Origin: Paraglaciecola sp. L1A13
GTDB taxonomy: Bacteria > Pseudomonadota > Gammaproteobacteria > Enterobacterales > Alteromonadaceae
Length of the DNA: 64,000 nucleotides
NCBI RefSeq assembly: GCF_009796745.1
Contig: NZ_CP047024.1
Coordinates: 992,001 to 1,056,000 of the forward strand
Direction: 5' to 3'
Of the stretch, positions 17,402-26,585 are shown in pieces (positions within the stretch are counted from its first letter, which is position 1; every line of letters begins with the position of its first letter). A model generated the notes under the pieces. The model was not told where the DNA came from, did no database searches, and was given only the letters and a program-made list of their open reading frames with translations. The translations under genes and the position numbers were made by a program.

Positions 17402-18454
17402 TTAGCTATTCGGATTAGTGATGTAGTAATTTCCCCCACTCATTTTTTTCACTTTTAAACCAAGATTTAATTCCAAAGTAGTAAAAACAGTCTCCAGATT
17501 GTCTATGGGGTAAAATCCACCCACCTTCATTGATTGAATTGACGCATCCGCAATAACAATATTTAGGTTGGTGTAACGCGATAATTCAGCTATCACATCC
17601 GATAATGGCTCATCATCGAAAGATAGGAAACCTTTTCTCCAATACAGTTTTTTCGCAATGGATTTATCGCTTTCTCGCTCAACAGACTCAACTTCATAAT
17701 CATCAAATACAACGTTATTACCCGCACCAACAATAACTTCATTTCTGCTTCGATACCCAGTTTGGTCTGTTTTAGGGACTTCATTTGATTTTTCTTTCGC
17801 CCTGACTCGTACTGTTCCATGAGATATTAAGACATTAACCAAATTCCCATCAAGACGTACTGAAAAATTAGTCCCAAGTGCTCGAATATCGCCAGATCCT
17901 GCTTTGACAGTGAAAGGCCGACTTTTGTCAGGCGCGACGCCGAAATTAGCTTCACCATGTAAAAGTGTAATATTTCTCTGCTCACGACTATAAGAAACTT
18001 CTACCATACTGTTTGTATTTAGTAATATCTCGGAGCCATCGGTCAATATTATATTTTTTTGTTCACCTATTTGGGTGAAGTACTGGCCATTTTTTGAAGT
18101 GTTTTCCAACATGGTTTGTAAATAGAAAAGAAACGGTATAGCGATAATTAGGGAAGCTAAAACTGCTGTTTTATAGGTAAATTGAGTAAATAAATGACCA
18201 AAAAAAGTACGTTTTTCTAGTTTCCTTGTTGATTGCTCTTCAATCGAGCTACGCTCTCCTATTTCTGACATTGTGTCCCACAGCTGTGAGAGTCGTATTA
18301 ATTGCTTTTCGTGTTCGGGGCTTATTGCAAGCCAATTATTCAACTCAGCCTTTTCAGCAGTCGTAAGCTCATCTCTTTCAATACGGGCAATCCAATCGCT
18401 CGCTTCGCGCTTGATTTTTTCAATATTATTTGGAAAATTAACTACTTGAGTCAT
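17402..18454 (-). CDS. FecR-family anti-sigma/signal-transducing membrane protein
   Basis: Inner-membrane regulator that relays receptor occupancy to an ECF sigma factor. The 350-aa product has an N-terminal cytoplasmic DUF4880-type region (ASDWIARIERDELTTAEKAELNNWL, about 16-65), one membrane span (about 93-113), a periplasmic FecR domain (about 120-220, NIILTDGSEILLNTNSMVEVSY) and a C-terminal DUF4974/STN-like domain (LSDVIAELSRYTNLNIVIAD). It starts 2 nt after the sigma gene stop, so the two are co-translated. The matching STN partner is the receptor immediately downstream. Confidence 0.93.
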   Translation of the reverse strand: MTQVVNFPNNIEKIKREASDWIARIERDELTTAEKAELNNWLAISPEHEKQLIRLSQLWDTMSEIGERSSIEEQSTRKLEKRTFFGHLFTQFTYKTAVLASLIIAIPFLFYLQTMLENTSKNGQYFTQIGEQKNIILTDGSEILLNTNSMVEVSYSREQRNITLLHGEANFGVAPDKSRPFTVKAGSGDIRALGTNFSVRLDGNLVNVLISHGTVRVRAKEKSNEVPKTDQTGYRSRNEVIVGAGNNVVFDDYEVESVERESDKSIAKKLYWRKGFLSFDDEPLSDVIAELSRYTNLNIVIADASIQSMKVGGFYPIDNLETVFTTLELNLGLKVKKMSGGNYYITNPNS

Positions 18455-18456
18455 TC

Positions 18457-19035
18457 CTATTTACTCTTTCTATTATTCATATTTGGTTCGATATCACTTG
18501 TTTTAGTGGGCCCAATCTGTTGCTGTTTGGTAATATAGTCATCGCAGCGCTCCAATCCTTTTGCTATATGTTTTTCAGTGGTACTCACCGCAATATTTAA
18601 TTGAAGAGCTATATCTTTAATTCTCACACCATCTAATAGCCTTAACCTTGTTACCTCTTGGCATTGTTTGGGTAAAGAATTTAACGCCGCAAGCAATAGC
18701 GCTTTTTCCTGTTGCTTAGATAAATGAGCAAAAGCATCCTGTTCTTTGCTAATGAGTAATGACTCACCAGAATCCTCTATGTATTCAGTAATTCGTGTGG
18801 ATATTTTTGTATTTTCACGAATAGCTAAATTTTTAGTTGTTTTAAATAAATATAATTTAGGAAATTTAATTTGCTTTTGTTTATCTGCGACAAAGGTTTT
18901 TACGAAGGCTTCTTGAAGAATATCTTCTAACTCGTATTCTTTTTTGACATATCGACGTACCACATTAGCTAAAGAAGATTTACACTCTGAAAAAACCGAA
19001 AGAATAGATTTTTTCCTTAATACGTCCTCTTGCAT
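18457..19035 (-). CDS. ECF sigma factor, FecI-like
   Basis: RNA polymerase sigma-70 factor of the extracytoplasmic-function group, 192 aa. Region 2 includes YELEDILQEAFVKTF (about 34-48). Region 4 includes LPKQCQEVTRLRLLDGVRIKDIALQLNIAVSTTEKHI with a helix-turn-helix (about 121-160). GAGG lies 7 nt before the ATG. The order sigma, fecR, STN-receptor is that of cell-surface signalling systems. Expected to activate the TBDR promoters at 17.3 kb and perhaps 10.8 kb. Confidence 0.93.
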   Translation of the reverse strand: MQEDVLRKKSILSVFSECKSSLANVVRRYVKKEYELEDILQEAFVKTFVADKQKQIKFPKLYLFKTTKNLAIRENTKISTRITEYIEDSGESLLISKEQDAFAHLSKQQEKALLLAALNSLPKQCQEVTRLRLLDGVRIKDIALQLNIAVSTTEKHIAKGLERCDDYITKQQQIGPTKTSDIEPNMNNRKSK

Positions 19036-19087
19036 CTCTAATCCTCACTGTTTTTACATGGCTAAAAATTAACCATTACAAAAGTAA

Positions 19088-19112
19088 CTCCCAAACTTTA
19101 AAAATTTGGGAG
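19088..19112. promoter_or_regulatory. Inverted repeat in the sigma-factor leader
   Basis: Perfect arms CTCCCAAA and TTTGGGAG with a 9-nt A/T loop, 53 nt upstream of the ECF sigma start. It could be an operator for autoregulation or a leader hairpin; there is no clear U-tract. The rest of 19113-19469, between this site and the NTF2-like gene, shows nothing I can name. Confidence 0.4.
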
Positions 19113-19469
19113 GGTGATGTCCTGTAAAAATGCGACAAAACGTCACAGAAAAATAGTAAAATATTGTGGTAGATTTCAATGTTTCTCGTCTAACTTACCG
19201 TAGCCTCAAATGCGGCAATTGGCATTGAAAGCTTATTCCCTAGGTGAAGCATTCAGAAACAACATTGTTTTTAGAACATACTGATTAAAACTTTGCTGCT
19301 TAAGGTTTTAATGAGCTAGTGTTACTGCTTTTTTAGTAAATACTAAACGCTTTTGATTTGCAATATAGTTAATTCTGACTGTTTCATGGCAGCGAACTAC
19401 CGGAACAGGAAGCCACTTTCATCTTTAATTAATGAAACGATGAACCGTTAAGGTTTACTTTAATGAGTA

Positions 19470-19973
19470 TCATTTCTGACTTCGTTCAGCAAAAGTTTTA
19501 ATATTGATCTCCGCTACTTTTTCCCATGCTTCGTTGGGCACTAATACTGACATAGCGTAGTGGGCTATTTTCCAATTGCCGTTGTCATTGATAAGCACGC
19601 CTGTACCACGAAAGCGGCCCCATTTTTCAGAGACAGTTATTTCGTCGAACCAAGCGATATTTTGTTCGGTTGAAAAATTGACGTTTCGCTCGACTGATTT
19701 ATACGTCCAGCCAGTGCCGCCCGCAAAGCGCTCTGCAACGTATTTGTCCAACGACTCAGGTCGCGACCAGCGTTCCCAATCATCGGTACCCATAAAAACG
19801 CCGGTATCGGTAAATGAACTGAGGTAGGCGTCTAAATCAGCTTGACTGGCTGCTTCGTGTAAGCCATCAATTACTTGGTTTACAGCTTGTGTCGCTTCAG
19901 TTTTTGTTTGGGCAAATGTACTAAGTGAGCAAAAAAGCCCGATCGTGATGATGATTAGATATATTTTTTTCAT
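19470..19973 (-). CDS. Secreted NTF2-like (SnoaL/DUF4440-type) protein
   Basis: A 167-aa protein with a signal peptide (MKKIYLIIITIGLFCSLSTFAQ) and an NTF2-like fold region: helical start (VNQVIDGLHEAASQADLDAYLSSFTDTGVFMGTDDWERW) and strand pattern ENIAWFDEITVSEKWGRFRGTGVLINDNGNWKIAHYAMSVLVP. Family members are enzymes or ligand binders; no catalytic residue can be assigned. I place the start at the second Met because GGAG lies 6 nt before it; an upstream ATG adds only MELL. It is 130 nt downstream of a TBDR on the same strand. Confidence 0.78.
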   Translation of the reverse strand: MKKIYLIIITIGLFCSLSTFAQTKTEATQAVNQVIDGLHEAASQADLDAYLSSFTDTGVFMGTDDWERWSRPESLDKYVAERFAGGTGWTYKSVERNVNFSTEQNIAWFDEITVSEKWGRFRGTGVLINDNGNWKIAHYAMSVLVPNEAWEKVAEINIKTFAERSQK

Positions 19974-20103
19974 CAGTAACTCCATTGACGACGTGTGAAT
20001 ATGTTTTGAAATTTTTCATTTAAATTAATAAAAGATAACAAGGCAGGCGTTTGTGTTTACTGCCTTGTATCTTTGGTTCATTGATAGAAGGTAATGCCCA
20101 GGG

Positions 20104-22371
20104 TTAGAAACCGCCTCTGAACGTCATGCCAATCGTACGCGGTGTAACACGTATACTGGCTGGTGGATCAAACGGCGGACGCCCAATCGCGCGCACGACA
20201 CCATCGTCATCAAACATGTTATTGGCAAAAAGCGATATCTCGTACCCTGAGAAGCGTATGCCAACGCGCATGTTGGCCAGTGTATAGGCATCCATTTTAC
20301 GATAATTGGAATTCTGTTCACTGAACTCAGTACTGCGGTCATCTGTGTACTGCACATTTACCCAACCGAAACCTTCTAAATTTTCGTTTAGCTGCATAGA
20401 ATATTCGACTGAAGTGGTGAACGATACTTCAGGTACGAACGGGGCAGCATCGCCTTTTTGAGCATCTAGATTCGGCACGTCGGCATCAAGAGAGGTATTG
20501 ATGTAGGCGCCGCCTGCGGAGAGGACTAGTCCTTCAACGGGTTTGACCGTAACCTCGAGTTCAACGCCTTTACTGGTTGCGTCACCAACGTTTTCTTTGA
20601 AACCAAAGCCACATTCAAAGCTACGACTGGTTTGCATATCAGTCCAGTCGATATGGAAGTAAGTGGCATTGTAGCTCACCGTACCTTGTGAATCGCTGCC
20701 TTTGACGCCGATTTCGTAGTTCCAGATTTCATCTGGATCGAAGAAACGTGTATCACCGCCATCTCGTTCTACCTCGGCTAGTTCATCGGCACATACGGAT
20801 GCAGGTATCGCTCCGTTGATACCGCCGTAACGGAAGCCTTTAGCTGCTTGGGCATAAACTAAGTTGTCGCGATCTAAGTGATAAGACACATTTAATTTGG
20901 GATTAAACCCGTCAACGCTCCCTTTAGGACGAGTGTCACTGTTGGCTTCGCCGTTGAATAGTCCAGACTGATAAAACTCAATTTCTTGTTCCCAGTTAAA
21001 GTAACGTAAACCAGCGGTAATAGATAAATCGCCGATATCGTAATAAGCCTCACCGAAAAAGGCGTAGGTTTTAACGGTTAAGTCATCAAAGCCGTAAAAC
21101 AAGTGATCATCTGGGGCGCCGAATGCAGAAGAGGGAACACCTAAGATGGCGTCAGCTCCTGGTACGGGAAAGGTATTTTCATAAAATACGTCTTTCTTGT
21201 CAGCATAAGCGCCTACTGTCCATTGTAAATCGCTGTCGGTGGTTGAGGCCAAGCGCAACTCTTGTACGTACACTTCTGAATCAGTTAAATCTACTAGTTC
21301 ATGGGGGGTAATGCCCGGCGGTAACGCGGATTCAAACAACAAATCCAATGAGCGTGGGTTAACAATAGAGCGGTCAAAGTAAGAAGTAGAACTGACTAAC
21401 TCAGCCCAATCTAGATCGTACGTAAGGGTAACGTTGGCGATATCCATGGTATCGTCGTAGCCATCAAAAGATGGATAGTCACGTACGAATAAAGGAGTGG
21501 AGTCGATATCAACCGGACGGCCATTGTCTGAGTAATCATGGTGTAAATAGCTGAAATCGATGCTCAATTCATTGGTAGGAATATACAAAGCCGAAATTTT
21601 CGCACCCTTGGAATTACCGGTATTTAGGTCTTTTTCGCCTGTCAGGCTGTTGTCAATATATCCACCATTGTCGAGGTAATAACCACTGATCCGCACGGCT
21701 AATTCGTTTTCAATAAGCGGCACGTTCACAAGCGCTTTGACGGATTGGTTATTGCTGCCATGTTCAATTTTCGATGCACTTAGTTCGTATTTTCCCTCGA
21801 ATTCAGTCAGATTCGGGTCATTAGAGACCATTCGCACGGTTCCTGTCATTGATCCCGCACCAAACAATGTGCCTTGCGGACCACGCAGAACTTCAACTCG
21901 TTTAAGGTCAAACAAGGCAAGTTCGGGGTTCATGCCACCCATTGAAATGGGGATTTCATCTAGGTAAATACCTACGGTTTCTTGGTTTTGGGTGTCGTTA
22001 TCATTCCCACCACCATTTGCCACACCGCGAATAGATAGGCGTGTGCGCCCTGGACCATTTTGATAAGCCGTTAAACTTGGCACCACACCCAATAAATCGG
22101 TGAAATCGCTGGCTCCCAAATTATTAATCAAATCTTCGCTGACCACATTGATGCTGATCGGTACGTCATTCATTGACTCAGAACGTTTGCGTGAGGTAAC
22201 GATTACGCGTTCATATTGTGCGCTCTCTTCAACTGCTGGTGCGCTGCTCTCTTGTGCTTCAAGGGCGGTAGAGCCAATAACAGAGGCAACGAGTAGCGCA
22301 ACACGAGAAGGGGGAAATACGCGTGTGCTCAAGGTTTTATAGGTGTGACTCAATGTGTGTGTGTTGTCCAT
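20104..22371 (-). CDS. TonB-dependent receptor
   Basis: Outer-membrane receptor of about 755 aa. N-terminal export signal (long n-region, then VALLVASVIGSTALEAQE), plug domain with YERVIVTSRKRSESMNDVPISINVVS, RLSIRGVANGG, VGIYLDEIPI and VEVLRGPQGTLFGAGSMTGTVRMVSNDP, then a barrel ending TIGMTFRGGF. The plug style resembles the large marine/sphingomonad TBDR class with unassigned ligands. The longer frame begins with a TTG eight codons upstream; the ATG chosen here has AAAAGG 9 nt before it. Divergent from the TBDR at 22882. Confidence 0.93.
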   Translation of the reverse strand: MDNTHTLSHTYKTLSTRVFPPSRVALLVASVIGSTALEAQESSAPAVEESAQYERVIVTSRKRSESMNDVPISINVVSEDLINNLGASDFTDLLGVVPSLTAYQNGPGRTRLSIRGVANGGGNDNDTQNQETVGIYLDEIPISMGGMNPELALFDLKRVEVLRGPQGTLFGAGSMTGTVRMVSNDPNLTEFEGKYELSASKIEHGSNNQSVKALVNVPLIENELAVRISGYYLDNGGYIDNSLTGEKDLNTGNSKGAKISALYIPTNELSIDFSYLHHDYSDNGRPVDIDSTPLFVRDYPSFDGYDDTMDIANVTLTYDLDWAELVSSTSYFDRSIVNPRSLDLLFESALPPGITPHELVDLTDSEVYVQELRLASTTDSDLQWTVGAYADKKDVFYENTFPVPGADAILGVPSSAFGAPDDHLFYGFDDLTVKTYAFFGEAYYDIGDLSITAGLRYFNWEQEIEFYQSGLFNGEANSDTRPKGSVDGFNPKLNVSYHLDRDNLVYAQAAKGFRYGGINGAIPASVCADELAEVERDGGDTRFFDPDEIWNYEIGVKGSDSQGTVSYNATYFHIDWTDMQTSRSFECGFGFKENVGDATSKGVELEVTVKPVEGLVLSAGGAYINTSLDADVPNLDAQKGDAAPFVPEVSFTTSVEYSMQLNENLEGFGWVNVQYTDDRSTEFSEQNSNYRKMDAYTLANMRVGIRFSGYEISLFANNMFDDDGVVRAIGRPPFDPPASIRVTPRTIGMTFRGGF

Positions 22372-22881
22372 GGTGTGATGCCTTTTATTGGTCAAAGTTA
22401 AGCAACGTCTATTGCTTTTAGGGTGAAAACGGCCAAAGACGTGCTATGAATTGTGTATTTTTATTTTCATAGTCACATTATTTTCAACGTTAGTTTCGGC
22501 CTGTTTAATACGCACTGCAATCACTTATTTTGCTGGTTCGACCTTATAAAAGCTAATGATTACGCGGGATTCGCGTCATAAAATACCCGAATTTATTATT
22601 CAATTTATTTCACATTTATGGTGCGTTTCTATTCCTGTTGGTGCAACCCGATGACAGATGAGGCAATTTAGTGGCTAGTGATATCCCCCAGCTTTATTAT
22701 TTTAACTAGTCGGATGTGTGGTTAACGGCAATAAAAACGTCGAAATATACTCTGATACCTGATCTGAATTTGCCCTGTGGTCGAAATTGGTACGTTTATT
22801 GTGATGTATTTAGTTAATCCTCAGAGAAGGGCATTCGCCGAATAGGCAATTATCAGTGCAAATAGACTAGGAAACACACTC
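22372..22881. other. Divergent intergenic region between two TBDR genes
   Basis: About 510 bases that must hold both promoters. AT-rich, with no strong palindrome or conserved block like those at 10.8 and 17.3 kb, so these two receptors do not appear to share that promoter type. Confidence 0.4.
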
Positions 22882-25224
22882 GTGAAAATTACTAAAGAAA
22901 TCTTTCGTCCGACACTACTCAGCGTGTCACTTGCCGCTTTATTTACCGTAAACCCTACCTTTGCTCAAGACGCCGATAGTTTGGCCGCAGACGAGCCAGC
23001 AGAAAAGATTCAAGTCATGGGTCGCCGAATTTCAGAAACAGAAGTGGCGATCGGTACCGACGAAGTCACCAATACCTTAGCCGTCACCCGTGAAGCGCTA
23101 TTATCTGCGCCAGGCGGTATTTCAGGCTTAAAAATGCTAGAGAGTCTGCCGGGCTTTAACGTACAAACTGACGGAGCGTTGGGCTTATATGAATTTGGCA
23201 ACTCTGTTAATGTGCGGGCGTTTAATTTAAGCCAGATGGGCTTTGTGTTAAACGGCGTGCCAATGGGTCGTTCAGATGCCTTTGGTGGTAGTCCAATTTT
23301 CAGATACGTAGATAACGAAAACTTAGCGTCTGTGGTTGCATCTCCTGGTGCCGGTGATGTGTCAGCGCCGAGCTACTCAACATTAGGGCCGATTGCGTCT
23401 TATTATTCTGTTGACCCATCAGATCAAATGGGCGGCATGATGTCGATAACCATAGGTGACGACGACTTACAACGTTCATTTATAAAACTAGAAACAGGTG
23501 ATTTAGACGGATTTAGGGCTTTTATTAGTCGCTCAAAAACCGACAGTGACTTATGGCGCGGTCCAGGCACAATTGACCGAGAGCACATTGAAGGTAAAGC
23601 CATTTATACCTTTAGCCCAGAAACTTCATTGGAATTTAGTTATGTAGCGAATGATTTCTTTGATTATGACTCGCCGTCAGGCACCGCTGCTACCTTTGCT
23701 GATAATTATTACTACAGCTACGAAGATTCCATTCCTGAGGGCTGTATTTCTGCTCAACCTGAGGTATACGATTTTAATCAAGACGGCACTATCGATCAAA
23801 CTGATTTTACGCCCGTGTTTACCGGCAGTAATTGCACTAGCTATTATGAAGACCGAGTTAACGTACGTGATGATAAATTATATTCATTGCAACTCGATAC
23901 CTACCTAACAGATAACTTGCAATTTACCGGCACTTATTACTTCGAAGATAAAGACGGTTACGGCGTGTCACCAGATACTTATAGTAATACCTTAGGGATT
24001 TATGAACGCCAAGCTGCAGCAGGCTTAGATGTTGTTCACCCCCGTGGAGTACAATATGGTTTATCGTCTGTGGGTGGCGACCGAAAAGGCTTCGTGGCTG
24101 ATTTTAGTTTAGAGCTTGAAAACAACCACATTGAATTTGGTGGCTGGCGCGAAAAAGACACGTACCACCGGACGCAGCAACGCCTTAACAAAACGGCCGG
24201 CAGTGCTGATGGCGACGTGATTTGGGATGAAGTGGCTTACTACCGCCGTGACTACACCTCGGTCCGTGAAACTACCCAGTTGTATTTAAAAGATACCATC
24301 AGCCTGCTAGATGATGATTTAAAACTTCAGGTTGGTGTGAAGTCACTGAATGTTGATTATTCTTTAGATGGTTATCGAGATTACAACGATTATGAGATTA
24401 ACAGTGAAGCGGGTTATGGCCCTCAATCGGTTGGGGGTAAATTTAGCAATCATTTCTTACCTTCGTTAGGGGCGGTTTACACGCTAAACGATACTGACCA
24501 AATCTTTGCCTCATACTCGCAGAACTATGCGTTGCCCAGTGGCACAGATGACATATACGATAACGCGGTTAGCTTTGAACCTGAGACCCCAGAGGGTGAA
24601 GAAGCCGATAATTACGAGTTAGGTTACCGTACTAATCAAGAAAGCTTCAATGCCGCCATCGCATTATTCTATACCCGCTTTGATAACCGGCTTTTTGCCA
24701 GTAATGTATTTAACCCAGCCACACAGCAACCTGAAGGTTTTTATATAAATGGTGGCGCTTCAGAAGCCTATGGTTTTGAATTAACTGGGGTGTATCAGCC
24801 TGAAACGTTCAATAAAGAACTCTATTTAAACGCAAATATCTCATATAAACATGCAACGTTGATTGATGGTTTTGATAGCAACGCTGCGGGCAATAAATTG
24901 GCCGACAGCCCAGATTGGCTGATGACCGCTGGCATTACATACGAGCCTACAGAATGGATAGTGGCAAACGTTTCAGCTAAATACACCAGTAGTCGCTTTA
25001 CTGACTATGGTGAAACTTATGAAATGGACAGTTACACCACCGTTAGTGCGTATGTTGATTTAGGCGGTATTAACCCGTTTGGTATGCCAGAAAATGTTAG
25101 CTTACGTTTTAATGTAGACAACTTGTTCGACAAAGAAGTATTGTCGTTTGCGTTTGTTGGTTCAGCCTTTTATCGTCCGCTGAGCCCGCGCAATTTCCAA
25201 GCATCGTTAACGGTAGCATTTTAA
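22882..25224 (+). CDS. TonB-dependent receptor with an EF-hand/dockerin-like loop
   Basis: Outer-membrane receptor of 780 aa. Signal peptide (1-28, TFAQD), plug with EKIQVMGRRISETEVAIGTDEVTNTLAVTREALLSAPGGISGLKMLESLPGFNV segments and an unusual NSVNVRAFNLSQMGFVLNGVPMGRSDAFGG, then a barrel ending NFQASLTVAF. Residues 297-308 (DFNQDGTIDQTD) form a canonical calcium-loop pattern between Cys288 and Cys318, in what should be an extracellular loop. The start is GTG with AGGAAA upstream. It is 17 nt before an M19 dipeptidase gene, suggesting uptake and hydrolysis of small peptides. Confidence 0.92.
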   Translation: MKITKEIFRPTLLSVSLAALFTVNPTFAQDADSLAADEPAEKIQVMGRRISETEVAIGTDEVTNTLAVTREALLSAPGGISGLKMLESLPGFNVQTDGALGLYEFGNSVNVRAFNLSQMGFVLNGVPMGRSDAFGGSPIFRYVDNENLASVVASPGAGDVSAPSYSTLGPIASYYSVDPSDQMGGMMSITIGDDDLQRSFIKLETGDLDGFRAFISRSKTDSDLWRGPGTIDREHIEGKAIYTFSPETSLEFSYVANDFFDYDSPSGTAATFADNYYYSYEDSIPEGCISAQPEVYDFNQDGTIDQTDFTPVFTGSNCTSYYEDRVNVRDDKLYSLQLDTYLTDNLQFTGTYYFEDKDGYGVSPDTYSNTLGIYERQAAAGLDVVHPRGVQYGLSSVGGDRKGFVADFSLELENNHIEFGGWREKDTYHRTQQRLNKTAGSADGDVIWDEVAYYRRDYTSVRETTQLYLKDTISLLDDDLKLQVGVKSLNVDYSLDGYRDYNDYEINSEAGYGPQSVGGKFSNHFLPSLGAVYTLNDTDQIFASYSQNYALPSGTDDIYDNAVSFEPETPEGEEADNYELGYRTNQESFNAAIALFYTRFDNRLFASNVFNPATQQPEGFYINGGASEAYGFELTGVYQPETFNKELYLNANISYKHATLIDGFDSNAAGNKLADSPDWLMTAGITYEPTEWIVANVSAKYTSSRFTDYGETYEMDSYTTVSAYVDLGGINPFGMPENVSLRFNVDNLFDKEVLSFAFVGSAFYRPLSPRNFQASLTVAF

Positions 25225-25241
25225 TTAATACGGGAAAACAC

Positions 25242-26462
25242 ATGTATAAATTGAACAAACAGTTCGTGTCAGTAGCACTTGGCTTGTTGATGTGCCAGTC
25301 TGCGGGGGCTGTCACCCTTGAAGAGGCAACCGCTATACAGCGCCAACTAGTGACTTTGGATACGCATTTGGATACGCCTGCTAATCTTGTCGTGCCAGGC
25401 TTTGATATTCTTGAGCGTCACTCCTATGGGCATGACTTCTCACAAGTCGATGTCCCCAGAATGCAGGAAGGCGCATTAGACGGCGGATTTTGGGCCATAT
25501 ACTCGCCCCAAGGTGAGTTAAGCAAAATAGGCTACGAGCAAAGCCGTGATACTGCATTGTTGCGTGCATTAGCGATCCGTACCATGGTGACCGCGAATCC
25601 TGAAATATTTGAATTTGCAACGCAAGCTAGTGATGCTCAAGAGATAAAAAAGAACGCCAAGCACATTGTATATATGAGCATGGAAAATTCGTATCCCTTG
25701 GGCACGGATATCAGCTTGCTGGAGACCTTTTATAAGTTTGGTCTGCGAATGACGGGGCCGGTACATTTTAAAAATAATCAATTTGGAGATAGTTCTACAG
25801 ATCCTGATGGACCTAAATGGGATGGTTTGTCACCTTTAGGTGAGCAGTTAGTCGTTGAAGCTAATCGACTTGGCATTGTACTAGACGGTTCACATGCACA
25901 TGATGAAACGGTGAAAGACATGATCCGCTTGTCAAAAACACCGATTATCTTGTCGCATACAGGGAGTAAAGCCATTTACGATCATCCGCGTAATGTTGAC
26001 GATGAGTTGCTTAAAATGCTCGCTGCATCAGGCGGTGTTATTCAAATGAACGCCTACAGTGAATACCTAGAAGCATTGCCTGCTGATCCTGAGCGTAAAG
26101 AAGCATTTAAAGGTTTAATGAAGTTGGTAAAAGACGGTAGCGATCGTGAAATCATCCTTGAAAAACGGCGTGAAATTGAGCATGAGCATCCTGCGGTGAA
26201 AGCCTCATTTGAGGTCTACATGAAACACTTTTTACACGCTTTAAAAGTCGTCGGGCCTGAACATGTGGGTATAGGTGCTGACTGGGATGGCGGTGGTGGA
26301 GTTGATGGCATGATGGATGTGGTTAATTTGCCAATGATTACCCAGCGCTTATTAGATGAGGGCTACAGCAAAGAAGACCTGGCAAATATTTGGGGTGCCA
26401 ATGCCTTACGTGTATTACAGCAGGCTCAAGACTATGCCGCTAACGTAAAAGCAAAAAAATAA
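25242..26462 (+). CDS. Exported membrane-dipeptidase-like enzyme (peptidase M19)
   Basis: Zinc dipeptidase of the renal-dipeptidase family, 406 aa, with a signal peptide (about 1-23, SAGAVT), so probably periplasmic. Metal-site motifs appear in order: DTHLDTP (usual HxD near the N-terminus), MSMENSYPLG (bridging Glu), LDGSHAHDETVKDMIRLSKTPIILSHTGSKA (two His) and HVGIGADWDGGGG (the usual GxDxDG). The family cleaves dipeptides, including ones with a D-residue at the C-terminal side. Co-transcribed with the TBDR 17 nt upstream, which may import the substrate. Confidence 0.9.
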   Translation: MYKLNKQFVSVALGLLMCQSAGAVTLEEATAIQRQLVTLDTHLDTPANLVVPGFDILERHSYGHDFSQVDVPRMQEGALDGGFWAIYSPQGELSKIGYEQSRDTALLRALAIRTMVTANPEIFEFATQASDAQEIKKNAKHIVYMSMENSYPLGTDISLLETFYKFGLRMTGPVHFKNNQFGDSSTDPDGPKWDGLSPLGEQLVVEANRLGIVLDGSHAHDETVKDMIRLSKTPIILSHTGSKAIYDHPRNVDDELLKMLAASGGVIQMNAYSEYLEALPADPERKEAFKGLMKLVKDGSDREIILEKRREIEHEHPAVKASFEVYMKHFLHALKVVGPEHVGIGADWDGGGGVDGMMDVVNLPMITQRLLDEGYSKEDLANIWGANALRVLQQAQDYAANVKAKK

Positions 26463-26516
26463 AGCTTATTTAACCGGTTAGCAATTGGCGTTAAGTGGAT
26501 TGTTGGCATTGTTAAA

Positions 26517-26551
26517 CACTCGCCCTTGTATTTGCATGCATTGGGCGAGTG
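26517..26551. terminator. Hairpin between convergent genes
   Basis: Perfect 9-bp arms CACTCGCCC and GGGCGAGTG with a 17-nt loop, between the M19 gene and the PagL-like gene. No long U-tract on either side; probably a shared terminator or 3-prime end. Confidence 0.55.
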
Positions 26552-26585
26552 AATTAAGCCTATATATGGTGTTTATTGGCAACAA

